Shown here: positions 1-7,789 of the stretch, piece by piece | How positions within the stretch are numbered: the stretch's first letter is position 1 | How the letters are laid out: every line of letters starts with the position of its first letter | From: Gammaproteobacteria bacterium CG22_combo_CG10-13_8_21_14_all_40_8 | GTDB taxonomy: Bacteria; Pseudomonadota; Gammaproteobacteria; Enterobacterales; GCA-002770795 | Length of the DNA stretch: 14,472 nt | Direction of reading: 5' to 3' | Assembly: GCA_002770795.1 (NCBI GenBank) | Contig: PCTP01000135.1 | Coordinates: 1 to 14,472, forward strand | Program-made: the position numbers and the translations under genes | Notes under the pieces: generated by a model | What the model was told of the DNA's origin: nothing | The model's database searches: none | Seen by the model: the letters and a program-made list of their open reading frames with translations, nothing else

Positions 1-567
1 CCATTGGATCGGTATCCTCTGTAAATATTGCACCGAAGTTGCGAAGTTTTCTGGTTTTGTTGGCGACCAAGCCGCTAAGCCCGTTTTAGCTGGAACGATT
101 TCAATACAATCTGTAGGGCAAACAGGAATACAAAGATTACAACCAGTGCAATCGGCTTGGATCACTGTATGCATGTGTTTCGCCGCGCCCACAATAGCAT
201 CGACGGGACAAGCCTGAATGCATTTTGTACAACCTATGCAGTCTGGCTCTCGGATAAACACCAGGGTAGGTACAGGAATGGCATCATTCTCTGGAGCAAG
301 GGGTTCGGGATCGACACCTAACAATTCGGCAATTTTTTCCATGGTTTCTTGACCACCAGGGACACATTTATTCACCGCGTCACCCTGTGCTAAAGCTTCG
401 GCGTAGGGTTTGCAACCGGGATATTGGCATTGACCGCATTGAGTTTGAGGGAGTAGCGCATCTAATTGCTCCACTAATGGATTGCCCTCCACTTTAAATC
501 TTATGGCGGCAAAACCGAGTAAAACACCAAAAATTAAACCAAGAATTAACAGGATGAAAATCGCCAT
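1..567 (-). CDS. rnfB: RnfB/RsxB, ferredoxin-like subunit of the Rnf electron transport complex (3' end outside window)
   Basis: This is the iron-sulfur subunit of the Rnf/Rsx complex, which passes electrons between ferredoxin and NAD while moving ions across the inner membrane. Reading 189 codons to the left edge without a stop, I see an N-terminal membrane helix (residues 1-22) and a Fe-S domain with Cys44, Cys47, Cys52 and Cys68. Two ferredoxin motifs of the form CxxCxxCxxxCP follow, at Cys110-Cys120 and Cys140-Cys150, each able to hold a [4Fe-4S] cluster. E. coli RsxB is about 192 residues, so only the extreme C-terminus should be missing. The ATG start lies 4 bases after the rnfA stop, with an AAAGG-type ribosome site inside the end of rnfA, so the two are surely translated from one transcript. 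The tail after residue 160 diverges from E. coli, which is usual for this family. Confidence 0.93.
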   Translation of the reverse strand, partial: MAIFILLILGLIFGVLLGFAAIRFKVEGNPLVEQLDALLPQTQCGQCQYPGCKPYAEALAQGDAVNKCVPGGQETMEKIAELLGVDPEPLAPENDAIPVPTLVFIREPDCIGCTKCIQACPVDAIVGAAKHMHTVIQADCTGCNLCIPVCPTDCIEIVPAKTGLAAWSPTKPENFATSVQYLQRIPIQW

Positions 568-571
568 GGGA

Positions 572-1153
572 TTAACCTTTTACCAGTCCTGAAAAACCCA
601 TGAAGGCTAAAGACATCAGACCCGCAGTAATCATTGCTATAGCGGGTCCTTTAAAGTTTTCGGGCACATCTGCAACGGTAATACGTTCACGCATGCCTGC
701 AAACAACACCAAAACCAGAGAAAATCCTAAGGACGCTCCGAAACCATAAATCAAAGATTGCACAAAATTATGATTTTGATTGACGTTTAATAAAGCGACA
801 CCTAATACCGCACAATTGGTGGTGATCAGAGGAAGGAATATACCGAGTAATTGATAAAGCATGGGACTTGTTTTATGGATAATCATTTCTGTGAGTTGAA
901 CAACAACAGCAATCACTAAAATAAAAGATAGGGTGCGCAGATATTCAAGACCGAAGGGGTAGAGTAAGTAATGATCAACCAGATAACTTGCAGCGGAAGC
1001 CAATGTCAGTACAAAAGTGGTCGCCACAGCCATGCCCAGTGCCGTGTCGACTTTATTGGAAACTCCCATAAAGGGACAAAGTCCTAAAAACTTCACTAAG
1101 ACGAAATTATTGACTAATACTGTACCAACAAATAACAGCAGATATTCGCTCAT
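572..1153 (-). CDS. rnfA: RnfA/RsxA, integral membrane subunit of the Rnf complex
   Basis: RnfA is one of the two homologous membrane subunits (with RnfE) of the Rnf complex. It forms part of the ion path and, with RnfE, holds an iron site inside the membrane. The protein is 193 residues, the usual family length, and is hydrophobic with about six membrane segments. Conserved family features are visible: the [14 protein letters not shown] block with Cys26, and the TTNCAVLG block with Cys114. These two cysteines are the expected metal ligands in the RnfA/RnfE family. The gene sits between an upstream 137-residue membrane protein (114-base gap) and rnfB (4-base gap). The gap before it contains an imperfect hairpin (1189-1221) that could modulate readthrough from metG. 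No defect is visible. Confidence 0.95.
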   Translation of the reverse strand: MSEYLLLFVGTVLVNNFVLVKFLGLCPFMGVSNKVDTALGMAVATTFVLTLASAASYLVDHYLLYPFGLEYLRTLSFILVIAVVVQLTEMIIHKTSPMLYQLLGIFLPLITTNCAVLGVALLNVNQNHNFVQSLIYGFGASLGFSLVLVLFAGMRERITVADVPENFKGPAIAMITAGLMSLAFMGFSGLVKG

Positions 1154-1188
1154 TCTTTGGTTGATTCCTAAAGTTTTTAAAATAAATC

Positions 1189-1221
1189 ATTGTCTAAGAG
1201 ATATTCGTTCTTTTGGACAAT
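1189..1221 (-). promoter_or_regulatory. Imperfect hairpin in the leader of rnfA (possible attenuator or operator)
   Basis: Two 13-base arms (1189-1201 and 1209-1221, core ATTGTC/GACAAT) are complementary at 11 of 13 positions around a 7-base loop. On the minus strand, the rnfA sense strand, the hairpin is followed by a T-rich stretch (GATTTATTTT) about 20-35 bases before the rnfA start. That resembles a weak intrinsic terminator or attenuator. The two mismatches are C/A on this strand and G-U wobbles on the other, so the structure would be stronger in a plus-strand RNA. No function is known. Confidence 0.3.
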
Positions 1222-1267
1222 TTGTTCATCCAGTGCCTATATCTTCGTAAGACTATTCTTCAAATAT

Positions 1268-1681
1268 CTATTCATCGAGAGATAAATCATCAAGCGTGGT
1301 TTGTTTTTTTGTAACCCTTTGAGATGAATCCATTTCTTTGTTTTGCTTGGATTTTTTAGATTTTGTAAATAATATGGAAATGCCAATGAGCATTAATCCT
1401 AAATAGGTTAAAATCAAGGGTATTAAGCCTCTCACCATGCCAGTCATACCCTGTTCTTCAATCTCGAAAATCATGACCAAAGCGGCTGGAGCCCAATATT
1501 CACTCTCTGGCTGAATAGTGAGGGGAGTAAACATCAGCGTGGCGACAGGAATCAACAATAGCAACTGTAACCATCGATTGGCTCGACGCATTGGATAGCG
1601 CAACATAGCAAGCACGATAAGACCCACTGAGGTGTAGATTGTCCAAACAATCCAAAAAGACCAGCCGTCTCCAGTGAACAT
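1268..1681 (-). CDS. Conserved inner-membrane protein of unknown function between metG and rnfA
   Basis: A 137-residue protein of unknown function. It shows three likely membrane helices (about residues 7-27, 37-54 and 85-104). A small aromatic, acidic segment (SEYWAPAALVMIFEIEE) lies between helices 2 and 3, and the C-terminal tail (105-137) is charged, lysine-rich and probably cytoplasmic. From memory, similar three-helix proteins with a WWAPA-like segment lie next to rnf genes in pseudomonads and relatives; I cannot verify this here. The start ATG shares one base with the metG stop (TAATG), a classic translational-coupling arrangement, so it is expressed with metG. Its position directly before rnfA suggests a role around Rnf or simply conserved synteny; no function can be assigned from sequence. 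Confidence 0.8.
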   Translation of the reverse strand: MFTGDGWSFWIVWTIYTSVGLIVLAMLRYPMRRANRWLQLLLLIPVATLMFTPLTIQPESEYWAPAALVMIFEIEEQGMTGMVRGLIPLILTYLGLMLIGISILFTKSKKSKQNKEMDSSQRVTKKQTTLDDLSLDE

Positions 1682-3780
1682 TATTTTACTCGCATGCCGG
1701 GTGTTGCCCCTTGATCAGGATTAAGAATATATAAATCATCTCCCCCTGGACCTGCCGCCAACACCATACCCTGAGATTCACCAAAACGCATTTTTCGAGG
1801 TTGTAAATTGGCCACCATAACGGTGAGCTTGCCTTCTAATTGCTCTGGACTGTATGCGGATTTGATACCCGCAAAGACTTGGCGTGTTCCAAGGCCAATA
1901 TCCAATTCTAATCTGAGTAATTTATTGGCTGACTCCACATGCTCCGCTTTCACAATTTTAGCAATACGCAAGTCAATTTTGGCAAAATCCTCAATGTTGA
2001 TCATTTCTGCAATGGGTTCTATCGTGGTTTCGTTGGTCGCTGCTTCTGTTGGTGATTTCATTGACTGTTTCTCTGCTTTTGGTTTTGCTGCTGTTGCTTC
2101 GACTACTGGCTTAACAGGCGTAGTTTCTGAAGTAGGTATTGAATCTTCAATCATTCTTTCAATTTGAGCGACTTCAAGACGTTGCATCATCGGTTTAAAT
2201 GTATTGATACCATGCTCTTTTAATAAATTATCGATATCAGTCCAAGTGAAAGGCGCAACATTTAAAAAATGTTCTGTTTTCTGCGCGAGCTCAGGGAGTA
2301 CTGGTTTGAGATAAATCACTAACAAGCGGAAAGCATTTAACGCGGTAGAGCAAACCTGATGTGCTTGTAATGCAGTTTCAGGATTTTTTACCAAAGACCA
2401 TGGCATTTGTTCTGCAATATATTGATTAGCTTGATCGGTGAGTAGCATGATTTCACGGATAGCTTTGCTGTATTCTCGCTGCTCATAATGGTCGGCAATT
2501 TTATCTTTAGCTGCTTGTATTTGTTCCAATAACGCGATGTGATGAAGTTCCTCAGATAAGCTGTTATCGAATCGCTTGGCAATAAATCCGCTGGTTCGGC
2601 TGGCGATATTGACTAATTTACCTACAAGATCGGAATTAACCCTTTGTACAAAATCCTCTAGGTTTAAATCAAAGTCTTCTAGTCTTGCACTGAGTTTCGC
2701 CGCCAAATAATAGCGAAGATATTCTGGCTTCATATGATTTAGATAGGTACGCGCGTTAACAAAAGTGCCTTTGGATTTGGACATCTTTGTGCCATTGACG
2801 GTGAGAAAACCATGAGCATTAACGGCCGTAGGGGTTCTAAAGCCTGCGCCAGTTAAGGTCGCTGGCCAAAATAAACAATGGAAATAGGTAATGTCTTTGC
2901 CAATAAAATGATATAGCTCAGTGGTGGAGTCTGCTTTCCAATAATGATCAAAATCCAGATCATCTCGTCTATCGCACAGGTTTTTAAAGGAAGCGATATA
3001 ACCAATAGGGGCATCCAGCCAAACATAGAAGTACTTACCAGGTTGTCCAGGGATCTCTATGCCAAAATAAGGTTTATCTCTGGAAATATCCCAAGCTTTA
3101 AGTCCGTCTTTAAGCCACTCATGTAATTTATTGGCGACCTCATCCTGAACGTGGCCGTCGTTTAACCAGTCGGTGAGCATGGATTCGAAATGGGGTAGTT
3201 CAAAAAATAAATGTTCAGAATCCTTCATAATGGGGGTAGCGCCACTGACTACAGAACGAGGGTTTTTGAGATCGGTGGGTGAATAGGTGGCTCCACAAAC
3301 ATCGCAGTTATCACCATATTGATCGGGTGCACCACACTTAGGACAATCACCTTTGACAAAGCGATCGGGTAAGAACATTTCTTTTTCAGGATCGAAAAGC
3401 TGGCTGATAGTACGTCGACTAATATGGCCATCGGCATTGAGTTTATTGTAAAACTGATGCGTATAAAATTGAGATTCTTTCGAATGTGTACTGTAATAAT
3501 TGTCATACTCAATTAAAAAATCGATAAAATCCTGCTGGTGTTCTTGGCGGGTTCTTTCAATCATCTCTTCAGGCGCTATACCCATTTGCTGTGCTCTTAG
3601 CATGACTGGGGTGCCATGGGTATCATCTGCACATACGAAGGTACATTTTCTTTGACGCAGCTTATGGTAGCGAACCCAAATGTCTGATTGAATATGCTCA
3701 AGCATATGGCCCAAATGGATGGAGCCATTGGCATAGGGAAGTGCAGATGTGACCAGAATTTCACGTTGTTTATTTGTCAT
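1681..3780 (-). CDS. metG: Methionyl-tRNA synthetase (long, zinc-binding form)
   Basis: Charges tRNA-Met, elongator and initiator, with methionine in the cytoplasm. The 699-residue protein follows E. coli MetG closely along its whole length. The class I signature is HLGH at residues 22-25 and the second is KMSKS at 332-336. The connective peptide carries a zinc knuckle with Cys146, Cys149, Cys159 and Cys162. After the anticodon-binding helices comes a low-complexity Thr/Ala/Lys/Pro/Glu linker (about 550-595), longer than in E. coli. The C-terminal EMAP/Trbp111-type OB fold for dimerisation and tRNA binding (about 597-699) ends with a typical GMRVK. I chose the ATG at 3780 because the conserved N-terminus ([19 protein letters not shown]) begins there. 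A 12-codon extension from a TTG at 3816 is open but unlikely. The stop overlaps the next gene by one base. Confidence 0.97.
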   Translation of the reverse strand: MTNKQREILVTSALPYANGSIHLGHMLEHIQSDIWVRYHKLRQRKCTFVCADDTHGTPVMLRAQQMGIAPEEMIERTRQEHQQDFIDFLIEYDNYYSTHSKESQFYTHQFYNKLNADGHISRRTISQLFDPEKEMFLPDRFVKGDCPKCGAPDQYGDNCDVCGATYSPTDLKNPRSVVSGATPIMKDSEHLFFELPHFESMLTDWLNDGHVQDEVANKLHEWLKDGLKAWDISRDKPYFGIEIPGQPGKYFYVWLDAPIGYIASFKNLCDRRDDLDFDHYWKADSTTELYHFIGKDITYFHCLFWPATLTGAGFRTPTAVNAHGFLTVNGTKMSKSKGTFVNARTYLNHMKPEYLRYYLAAKLSARLEDFDLNLEDFVQRVNSDLVGKLVNIASRTSGFIAKRFDNSLSEELHHIALLEQIQAAKDKIADHYEQREYSKAIREIMLLTDQANQYIAEQMPWSLVKNPETALQAHQVCSTALNAFRLLVIYLKPVLPELAQKTEHFLNVAPFTWTDIDNLLKEHGINTFKPMMQRLEVAQIERMIEDSIPTSETTPVKPVVEATAAKPKAEKQSMKSPTEAATNETTIEPIAEMINIEDFAKIDLRIAKIVKAEHVESANKLLRLELDIGLGTRQVFAGIKSAYSPEQLEGKLTVMVANLQPRKMRFGESQGMVLAAGPGGDDLYILNPDQGATPGMRVK

Positions 3781-3833
3781 AGAATGCTTTATTAACAGGG
3801 TTACAACTCGCATCAAAAATTTAAGCAGCGAGG

Positions 3834-3856
3834 ATAGTTACAAGGCTTGTAACTAT
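3834..3856. promoter_or_regulatory. Perfect 23-bp palindrome upstream of metG (candidate operator)
   Basis: Arms ATAGTTACAAG (3834-3844) and CTTGTAACTAT (3846-3856) are perfect inverted copies around one central base, 54-76 bases upstream of the metG start. A further GTTACAA half-site lies at 3800-3806, inside the metG leader. There is no T-run after it on either strand and the stem is AT-rich, so it does not look like a terminator for the upstream hydrolase gene. A dimeric repressor or activator site is the simplest reading, but no known regulator is recognised. Confidence 0.45.
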
Positions 3857-3916
3857 ACAGCGAAAGAGACTTTTTTGCATCTGAAACCTACATTTTGAAT
3901 GAACATAGGCTAATAT

Positions 3917-4621
3917 TTAGGTTAAAAACTGTTGTTCAATATTCCTAGCTAATTTCTGAGCCCACAAACTATACATTTTAGCCCCAGGATGAAAGCCATC
4001 TTCTGCTAAAAGATCATCCTCTATTGGAAAGTCTAAGGACGCATAGAGAATACCTTTTTGCTTGATGTCGTTTTTCAATGCCTGGTTGAATTGCACCACT
4101 TTGTGTCCTAGGCAGGTGCGAAGGGGGTTCGGAAGCACTTTAAAGTGTTGCATAGGGGGGGGTGCGGACACAATGATCAAACTGGGCGAAAATTTGGCAA
4201 TAATTTCTTGGCGTATCTGCTGTTGAATTTTTAACCATGCTTTGACTTGTGTGGTTCTGGTAACATCATTGACCCCAATCGACGTGATAACCACATCAAA
4301 ATGAAGGGCAGGGACAGTGCTTAAATGTTCGATGAGCATGGGGCTGTTGATACCAGATTTTGCAATCAGCATCCATTTGATATGAAAGTTTTGGCTAAGC
4401 TGCTGAACCAATTGGCCAGATAAAGCCTGTTTTTGTATAGAAACCCCCACGCCAGCTGCAGCAGAATCGCCTAGAATCAATAAGGATAAAGGTTTTCCAT
4501 AGCCCTCGATCCCAGAACGCTCACCCTTAGCCTCTGGTAATTTTACGGCGCGCCACTTTACCCAACAACCTTGCATAACCAATATAGGGGACAGCATAAT
4601 GTTCATTAAAAGTGACAGCAT
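3917..4621 (-). CDS. Membrane-anchored SGNH/GDSL-family hydrolase (lysophospholipase/arylesterase-like)
   Basis: An esterase or lipase of the SGNH fold, 234 residues. Block I is GDSAAAGVG with nucleophile Ser53. Block II is KSGINS with Gly90. Block III is SIGVND with Asn118, for the oxyanion hole. Block V is DGFHPG with Asp208 and His211, so the full catalytic set is present. A hydrophobic N-terminal segment (residues 2-20) is probably a membrane anchor or uncleaved signal, putting the enzyme in the periplasm or at the membrane; a lone Cys19 does not sit in a good lipobox. The substrate is unknown, with lysophospholipids or acyl esters typical for the family. I chose ATG 4621 because GAG lies six bases before it. 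A TTG at 4639 would add six residues but has a poor ribosome site. It stands alone, 136 bases upstream of metG on the same strand. Confidence 0.82.
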   Translation of the reverse strand: MLSLLMNIMLSPILVMQGCWVKWRAVKLPEAKGERSGIEGYGKPLSLLILGDSAAAGVGVSIQKQALSGQLVQQLSQNFHIKWMLIAKSGINSPMLIEHLSTVPALHFDVVITSIGVNDVTRTTQVKAWLKIQQQIRQEIIAKFSPSLIIVSAPPPMQHFKVLPNPLRTCLGHKVVQFNQALKNDIKQKGILYASLDFPIEDDLLAEDGFHPGAKMYSLWAQKLARNIEQQFLT

Positions 4622-4969
4622 AATAATCTCGTATTTCAATCTTATTGAGAGGTTAGTGTGATAAAAAAAGTGATCTTTTGTGCAGAGTTGATGACCTGAT
4701 CTCGATCTTTATTTTTAGCGGTATAATTATGCCAAAACAGACTCTTAAGCATTTGACCTGTGTAAATACGTCCTTTATTGAATAAAGATAAAAGAGCGTA
4801 AGATTTTTGCAAAAAAATGTATTAAAACAATTTGTTGAACTAGATTGAATACTATTCTCTGTTAGAGGATATCTTGAAAATTATTCAAAAAAGACAAAAA
4901 ATCACCTCAATCATGGAGCCGTATAATCCATCTAGGTCTGATATTTAAGAACATTGAGTGCCTATGAGA

Positions 4970-4999
4970 TTACACAGAAATAAAATAATGAGCTAGTAT
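4970..4999 (+). promoter_or_regulatory. Possible sigma70-type promoter for the HD-GYP-like gene
   Basis: TTACAC (4970-4975) and TAGTAT (4994-4999) are separated by 18 bases, about 85 bases before the chosen start at 5085. The match is modest and the region is AT-rich, so chance matches are common. The inverted repeat at 5004-5026 would overlap the transcription start, a typical repressor position. Confidence 0.3.
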
Positions 5000-5050
5000 A
5001 AAGTGAACAATATGTGTAGTTGTTCAAAATTCCATCTAAAGGGAATGGTT

Positions 5051-5092
5051 ATGTTAGCTTTATATGTCATCAAAGGATTTTGTAATGAATGA
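5051..5092 (+). CDS. Possible 13-residue leader ORF overlapping the HD-GYP-like gene
   Basis: An ATG at 5051 follows a strong AAAGGGA ribosome site (5038-5044) at ideal spacing and opens a 13-codon frame (MLALYVIKGFCNE). An in-frame ATG at 5045 would add two residues. Its TGA (5090-5092) overlaps the ATG of the next gene (5085) in a different frame, so ribosomes finishing it would land on that start. This could be a translational-coupling leader, or the good ribosome site may be coincidental. The ORF lies just beyond a possible promoter. Confidence 0.3.
   Translation: MLALYVIKGFCNE
5072..5077 (+). promoter_or_regulatory. Ribosome binding site deciding the start of the HD-GYP-like gene
   Basis: AAAGGA lies seven bases before the ATG at 5085. 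The upstream in-frame ATG at 5064 has no such site, being preceded by TTAGCTTTAT, so 5085 is preferred. Confidence 0.65.
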
Positions 5093-6425
5093 AGATAGAC
5101 TTGAAAATCATAATTATACCCATCATTTAGCCCAAGTGAATGTCGAGAATAAGGTTAACACTCTGGAAGATATTTACAATGAAAATGGTGTGTTGTTGCT
5201 TAAAAAGGGCTCACCGATTGATGAAAAAGCGGTTTTGTCATTAATTAAACATAAACTAAAAAAGTCTATTTCACGGTCTATTGGCGTTGAAAATACCCTG
5301 GATTCTGAACATACACTGCATCATTTTAATCAATTTTTGAGTGCTAATACCGAGCTTAAAAAGTTACATATGAAATTAGGGCTTGAGAGATGTCTCCAGT
5401 ATGGATGCAATTACTTTGCGGAATTTCCACTATTAACACAAAAAATGACGGTTATGCAATCCTCCATGCCCAATTTATTCCGAAAAGAAATCGCTGGGGC
5501 TTGGTATTCGTTGGCCATATGCCATCAGTTGGGTTTAGAGAACGATGAAACGAAAGAGATATTTTTAGGTGCGCTTATTCGTGATTTGGGTATGCTGCAT
5601 ATCGATCCAACGCTACTGGAAAGCTATAAGCAAAACGATCAAAGTGCCTTTGAGTCTTTGAAAGGCCATGTCATCATTGGCAAAATGGTGGTGAATGAAG
5701 TTGAAAATATGCCACAACTGGTAAAGCAGATCATTTTTGAACATCATGAAAGTTGTGATGGTGCTGGATACCCCAGAGGAATTGAGCTACTAAATCCTCG
5801 CTCCCCAAGTCAAATAGTGGCAATGGCGGACTCGCTGCAAGAGATCGTTTCCAGATTTCAGCAGCAAGGCAAAAATTTAGCCAATCTTGAGGGCTTTTTA
5901 ATGTTGAACATGACCACTTATGGAGAAGATATTTATAAAGCAGTGGCTAAACTTATGCGGCTGGTAGATGCACCAGCGACATTGACTATCGATAGCCATC
6001 ATTATCCAGAATTTATTGATAAATTGTTAAAAACTAATCAAGTATTCCTGGCAATTTGTGCGTTGCTCAGCGAAATATTACCCCAATTAAACCCCAATTC
6101 ATCACAAAAAGAAGAAAGGATATTTAAAAAATTTATAGAACGAATTATTGATATGCAAAATAGAACGGGAGTGCCAAGTCAAGAATACGCACGCTGGATG
6201 AAGTATATTCAAGTAAATCATCGAAATGAAATTTATTCAGAGTTGGAAATGATTGGATTAATGTATGAAGAGCTGACATGGCAGGCGAACCAAGCACAGG
6301 GCTATATTCTTAGGCTAAATGATGCAGGAGATACCAGTGTTCCTCTAAAAAATCTGTTGATAAAAGCGAATACAGCCATTGATGAAGCGATCCATCTGAC
6401 TGAATTTAAGAGATTAAGAGGATAA
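5085..6425 (+). CDS. HD-GYP-like domain protein with degenerate metal site (probable non-catalytic c-di-GMP-type protein)
   Basis: A 446-residue cytoplasmic protein. Residues about 15-75 resemble the N-terminal domain often placed before HD-GYP domains (the GVLLLKKGSPI segment). Residues about 120-290 form the HD-GYP fold. The GYP signature EHHESCDGAGYPRG (219-232) is intact, as are His195 and Asp249. However, the HD pair reads R166-D167 instead of His-Asp, the usual following Lys is Met170, and the upstream family His is absent. Active HD-GYP proteins use these residues to bind iron and hydrolyse cyclic di-GMP, so this one is probably inactive and may act as a binding or scaffold protein; that is inference. 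Residues 290-446 are helical and unrecognised. There is no signal or membrane segment. The start at 5085 follows AAAGGA at seven bases. The next gene begins 20 bases downstream in the same direction. Confidence 0.75.
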   Translation: MNEDRLENHNYTHHLAQVNVENKVNTLEDIYNENGVLLLKKGSPIDEKAVLSLIKHKLKKSISRSIGVENTLDSEHTLHHFNQFLSANTELKKLHMKLGLERCLQYGCNYFAEFPLLTQKMTVMQSSMPNLFRKEIAGAWYSLAICHQLGLENDETKEIFLGALIRDLGMLHIDPTLLESYKQNDQSAFESLKGHVIIGKMVVNEVENMPQLVKQIIFEHHESCDGAGYPRGIELLNPRSPSQIVAMADSLQEIVSRFQQQGKNLANLEGFLMLNMTTYGEDIYKAVAKLMRLVDAPATLTIDSHHYPEFIDKLLKTNQVFLAICALLSEILPQLNPNSSQKEERIFKKFIERIIDMQNRTGVPSQEYARWMKYIQVNHRNEIYSELEMIGLMYEELTWQANQAQGYILRLNDAGDTSVPLKNLLIKANTAIDEAIHLTEFKRLRG

Positions 6426-6445
6426 AACCAAGCAAGAGGTGAATC

Positions 6446-6721
6446 ATGTCTAGACCTTCCAATGAAGAATTGGCAACGGCCCTTAAAGCGGCTGGTACCA
6501 TGAGAGAACAAAATAATGATCCTGATTTTATCGCCAAATCGCTATTAAATGCTCATTATCGCTTGGGATATTTGGAAAAAGTTTTCCATCATGCTGAACG
6601 TTATATCAAATTTGGTCAAGCAGAACATGAGCACCAAGAATTGTTAAAAGTGATTGAACTGGCCAAAAAAGAAGAACGTCGAATTACTTTAAAAGATGAT
6701 GATACAGCCTACGGTTTATGA
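6446..6721 (+). CDS. Conserved small protein of unknown function
   Basis: A 91-residue soluble protein, probably all helical, with no recognised domain. It is rich in charged residues and has an N-terminal MSRPSNEELATALKAAGTM segment and a central LLNAHYRLGYLEKVFHHAERYIKFG segment. From memory, similar MSRPSNxEL... proteins exist in other gammaproteobacteria such as pseudomonads, but I cannot name a function or verify the match here. The ATG has a good AGAGGTGA ribosome site four to eight bases upstream. It lies 20 bases after the HD-GYP-like gene on the same strand, so the two are probably co-transcribed and it may work with that protein. It ends 52 bases before the convergent signal peptidase gene. 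Confidence 0.75.
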   Translation: MSRPSNEELATALKAAGTMREQNNDPDFIAKSLLNAHYRLGYLEKVFHHAERYIKFGQAEHEHQELLKVIELAKKEERRITLKDDDTAYGL

Positions 6722-6773
6722 GGTTTGGCATTCATCTTGGATTTTATCATTCGGTGGCTGTCCTTAATATTTG

Positions 6774-7445
6774 CTACAAAGTATGCCAAAACCTCTCTTT
6801 ACGAGGTAAATAATAGTCATCATAATCTAGAGACATCACTACAGTTTTTGCTTGGCCTACAATCTCCCTTCTGGGTATCAAGCCAATATATCTTGAATCT
6901 GCACTATTATCTCTGTTATCCCCCATCACAAAAATAGAGTCTTTAGGAACTTGAAGGGTAAGAAAACTGGAGCGTGGGGAAGGACTCTGTGGGTGAAGTC
7001 TGATGGCATGCTCTACACCAGATAAATTTTCAACTACATCAATGTAATCCGTATTAGATGGCTTATGAGCTCCTGATTGTATGGGTGAATAAGTCATTTT
7101 GTTACCATTGATCCAAAGCATATTATTTCTCATCTCAATAACATCCCCTGGAATACCCACGACTCTTTTAACTAAGGTTTTATCCAACGCCTCAGAATCA
7201 AAAGTGACAATATCGCCTCTTAATGGTTCAGCTAAATTGATGATGGGAATGTGAGTAAAGGGAACACGAAGATCATAAGCCATTTTATTGACCAGAATTC
7301 TATCGCCCTCTTCGATGGTTGGTTTCATTGATCCTGTGGGTACAGTATTCCAATCGGCTACTGCACTGCGAAAAATAAACATTAAGCAGAGAAAAAATAA
7401 TATCGATTGATTTTCTTTCCAAAGTTGCAATAATTTTTTTTTCAT
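6774..7445 (-). CDS. lepB: Signal peptidase I (short form)
   Basis: Cleaves signal peptides from exported proteins at the periplasmic face of the inner membrane. Family S26 motifs are all present. PTGSMKPT carries the nucleophile Ser39, and LVKRVVGIPGD carries the general base Lys93. The GDNRDNSADSRYIG block (175-188) follows. One membrane helix (about residues 13-29) anchors it. At 223 residues it is shorter than E. coli LepB (324 residues, two membrane spans). It is not next to lepA, rnc or era, the usual lepB context, so it may be a second signal peptidase, though this cannot be decided from the window. The ATG at 7445 follows AAGGT at about nine bases. A perfect hexamer inverted repeat (AAGTGT/ACACTT) lies at 7487-7502, upstream of the start. 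Confidence 0.92.
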   Translation of the reverse strand: MKKKLLQLWKENQSILFFLCLMFIFRSAVADWNTVPTGSMKPTIEEGDRILVNKMAYDLRVPFTHIPIINLAEPLRGDIVTFDSEALDKTLVKRVVGIPGDVIEMRNNMLWINGNKMTYSPIQSGAHKPSNTDYIDVVENLSGVEHAIRLHPQSPSPRSSFLTLQVPKDSIFVMGDNRDNSADSRYIGLIPRREIVGQAKTVVMSLDYDDYYLPRKERFWHTL

Positions 7446-7789
7446 CTTGATTTACCTTACATTAAAAGTTTTGCTGTTATCGAGATAAGTGTTTAGACAC
7501 TTTAGTGAAGCAAAAAGTTTAGAAAAATTCAGAACTAATGAAAAATACTATAATGATCGAGTATTTTAGTTGTTTGAATTTTAACTTATTCTTGGCTGGT
7601 CGCCTATCTGACAACATGGGTATGTTTGCTCAAATTACCTATACCTTTATTGCCAAGTATCAAGGGGATATATGGATCTCAAAAGACTACTTGAAAAGAA
7701 AAATTGTTTTTGTGGATGTAACTTAAGAAGGCTAGCTGCTCATGATTCTAAAGGGGAAATAAACTTCCCCTTTAGTTGGAAAATGAAAT
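7446..7789. other. Intergenic region upstream of lepB and downstream of rlmI
   Basis: 344 bases. It holds the lepB promoter region with an inverted repeat at 7487-7502 (arms AAGTGT/ACACTT, loop TTAG) and a strong hairpin near rlmI (7748-7775). A 62-codon plus-strand frame (7538-7726) lies between them. It has no ribosome site and no recognisable similarity, so I do not call it a gene, though a small ORF cannot be excluded. Confidence 0.5.
7748..7775 (-). terminator. Hairpin terminator downstream of rlmI
   Basis: Perfect 11-bp arms CTAAAGGGGAA (7748-7758) and TTCCCCTTTAG (7765-7775) surround a six-base loop, 14 bases after the rlmI stop. The stem is GC-strong in the middle, but no long T-run follows on either strand, so termination may be partial or bidirectional. 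Confidence 0.5.

Larger units (their letters stand above)
4622..5084. other. Divergent intergenic region between the SGNH hydrolase and the HD-GYP-like gene
   Basis: About 460 AT-rich bases with no convincing gene. It must hold promoters for the hydrolase (minus) and the HD-GYP-like gene (plus). A perfect TATAAT lies at 4722-4727 on the plus strand, but without a good -35. A better-spaced pair lies nearer the plus-strand gene (4970-4999), followed by an inverted repeat at 5004-5026 (arms TGAACAA/TTGTTCA, 9-base spacer) that could be an operator. A short ORF (5051-5092) overlaps the downstream start. No tRNA or recognisable riboswitch was seen. Confidence 0.6.

Noticed and set aside
1808..2167. 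119-codon plus-strand ORF opposite the metG C-terminus
   Set aside because: Antisense shadow of the well-supported metG coding frame.
4722..4727. Perfect TATAAT as a plus-strand promoter
   Set aside because: No acceptable -35 at normal spacing, about 360 bases from the next gene, and the local sequence is AT-rich. Mentioned only in the intergenic description.
6725..6937. 70-codon plus-strand ORF after the 91-residue gene
   Set aside because: Mostly antisense to the end of lepB, and no ribosome site.
7538..7726. 62-codon plus-strand ORF between lepB and rlmI
   Set aside because: No ribosome site before any of its ATGs, no recognisable similarity, and it lies over the probable lepB promoter region. 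Kept only as a note in the intergenic entry.
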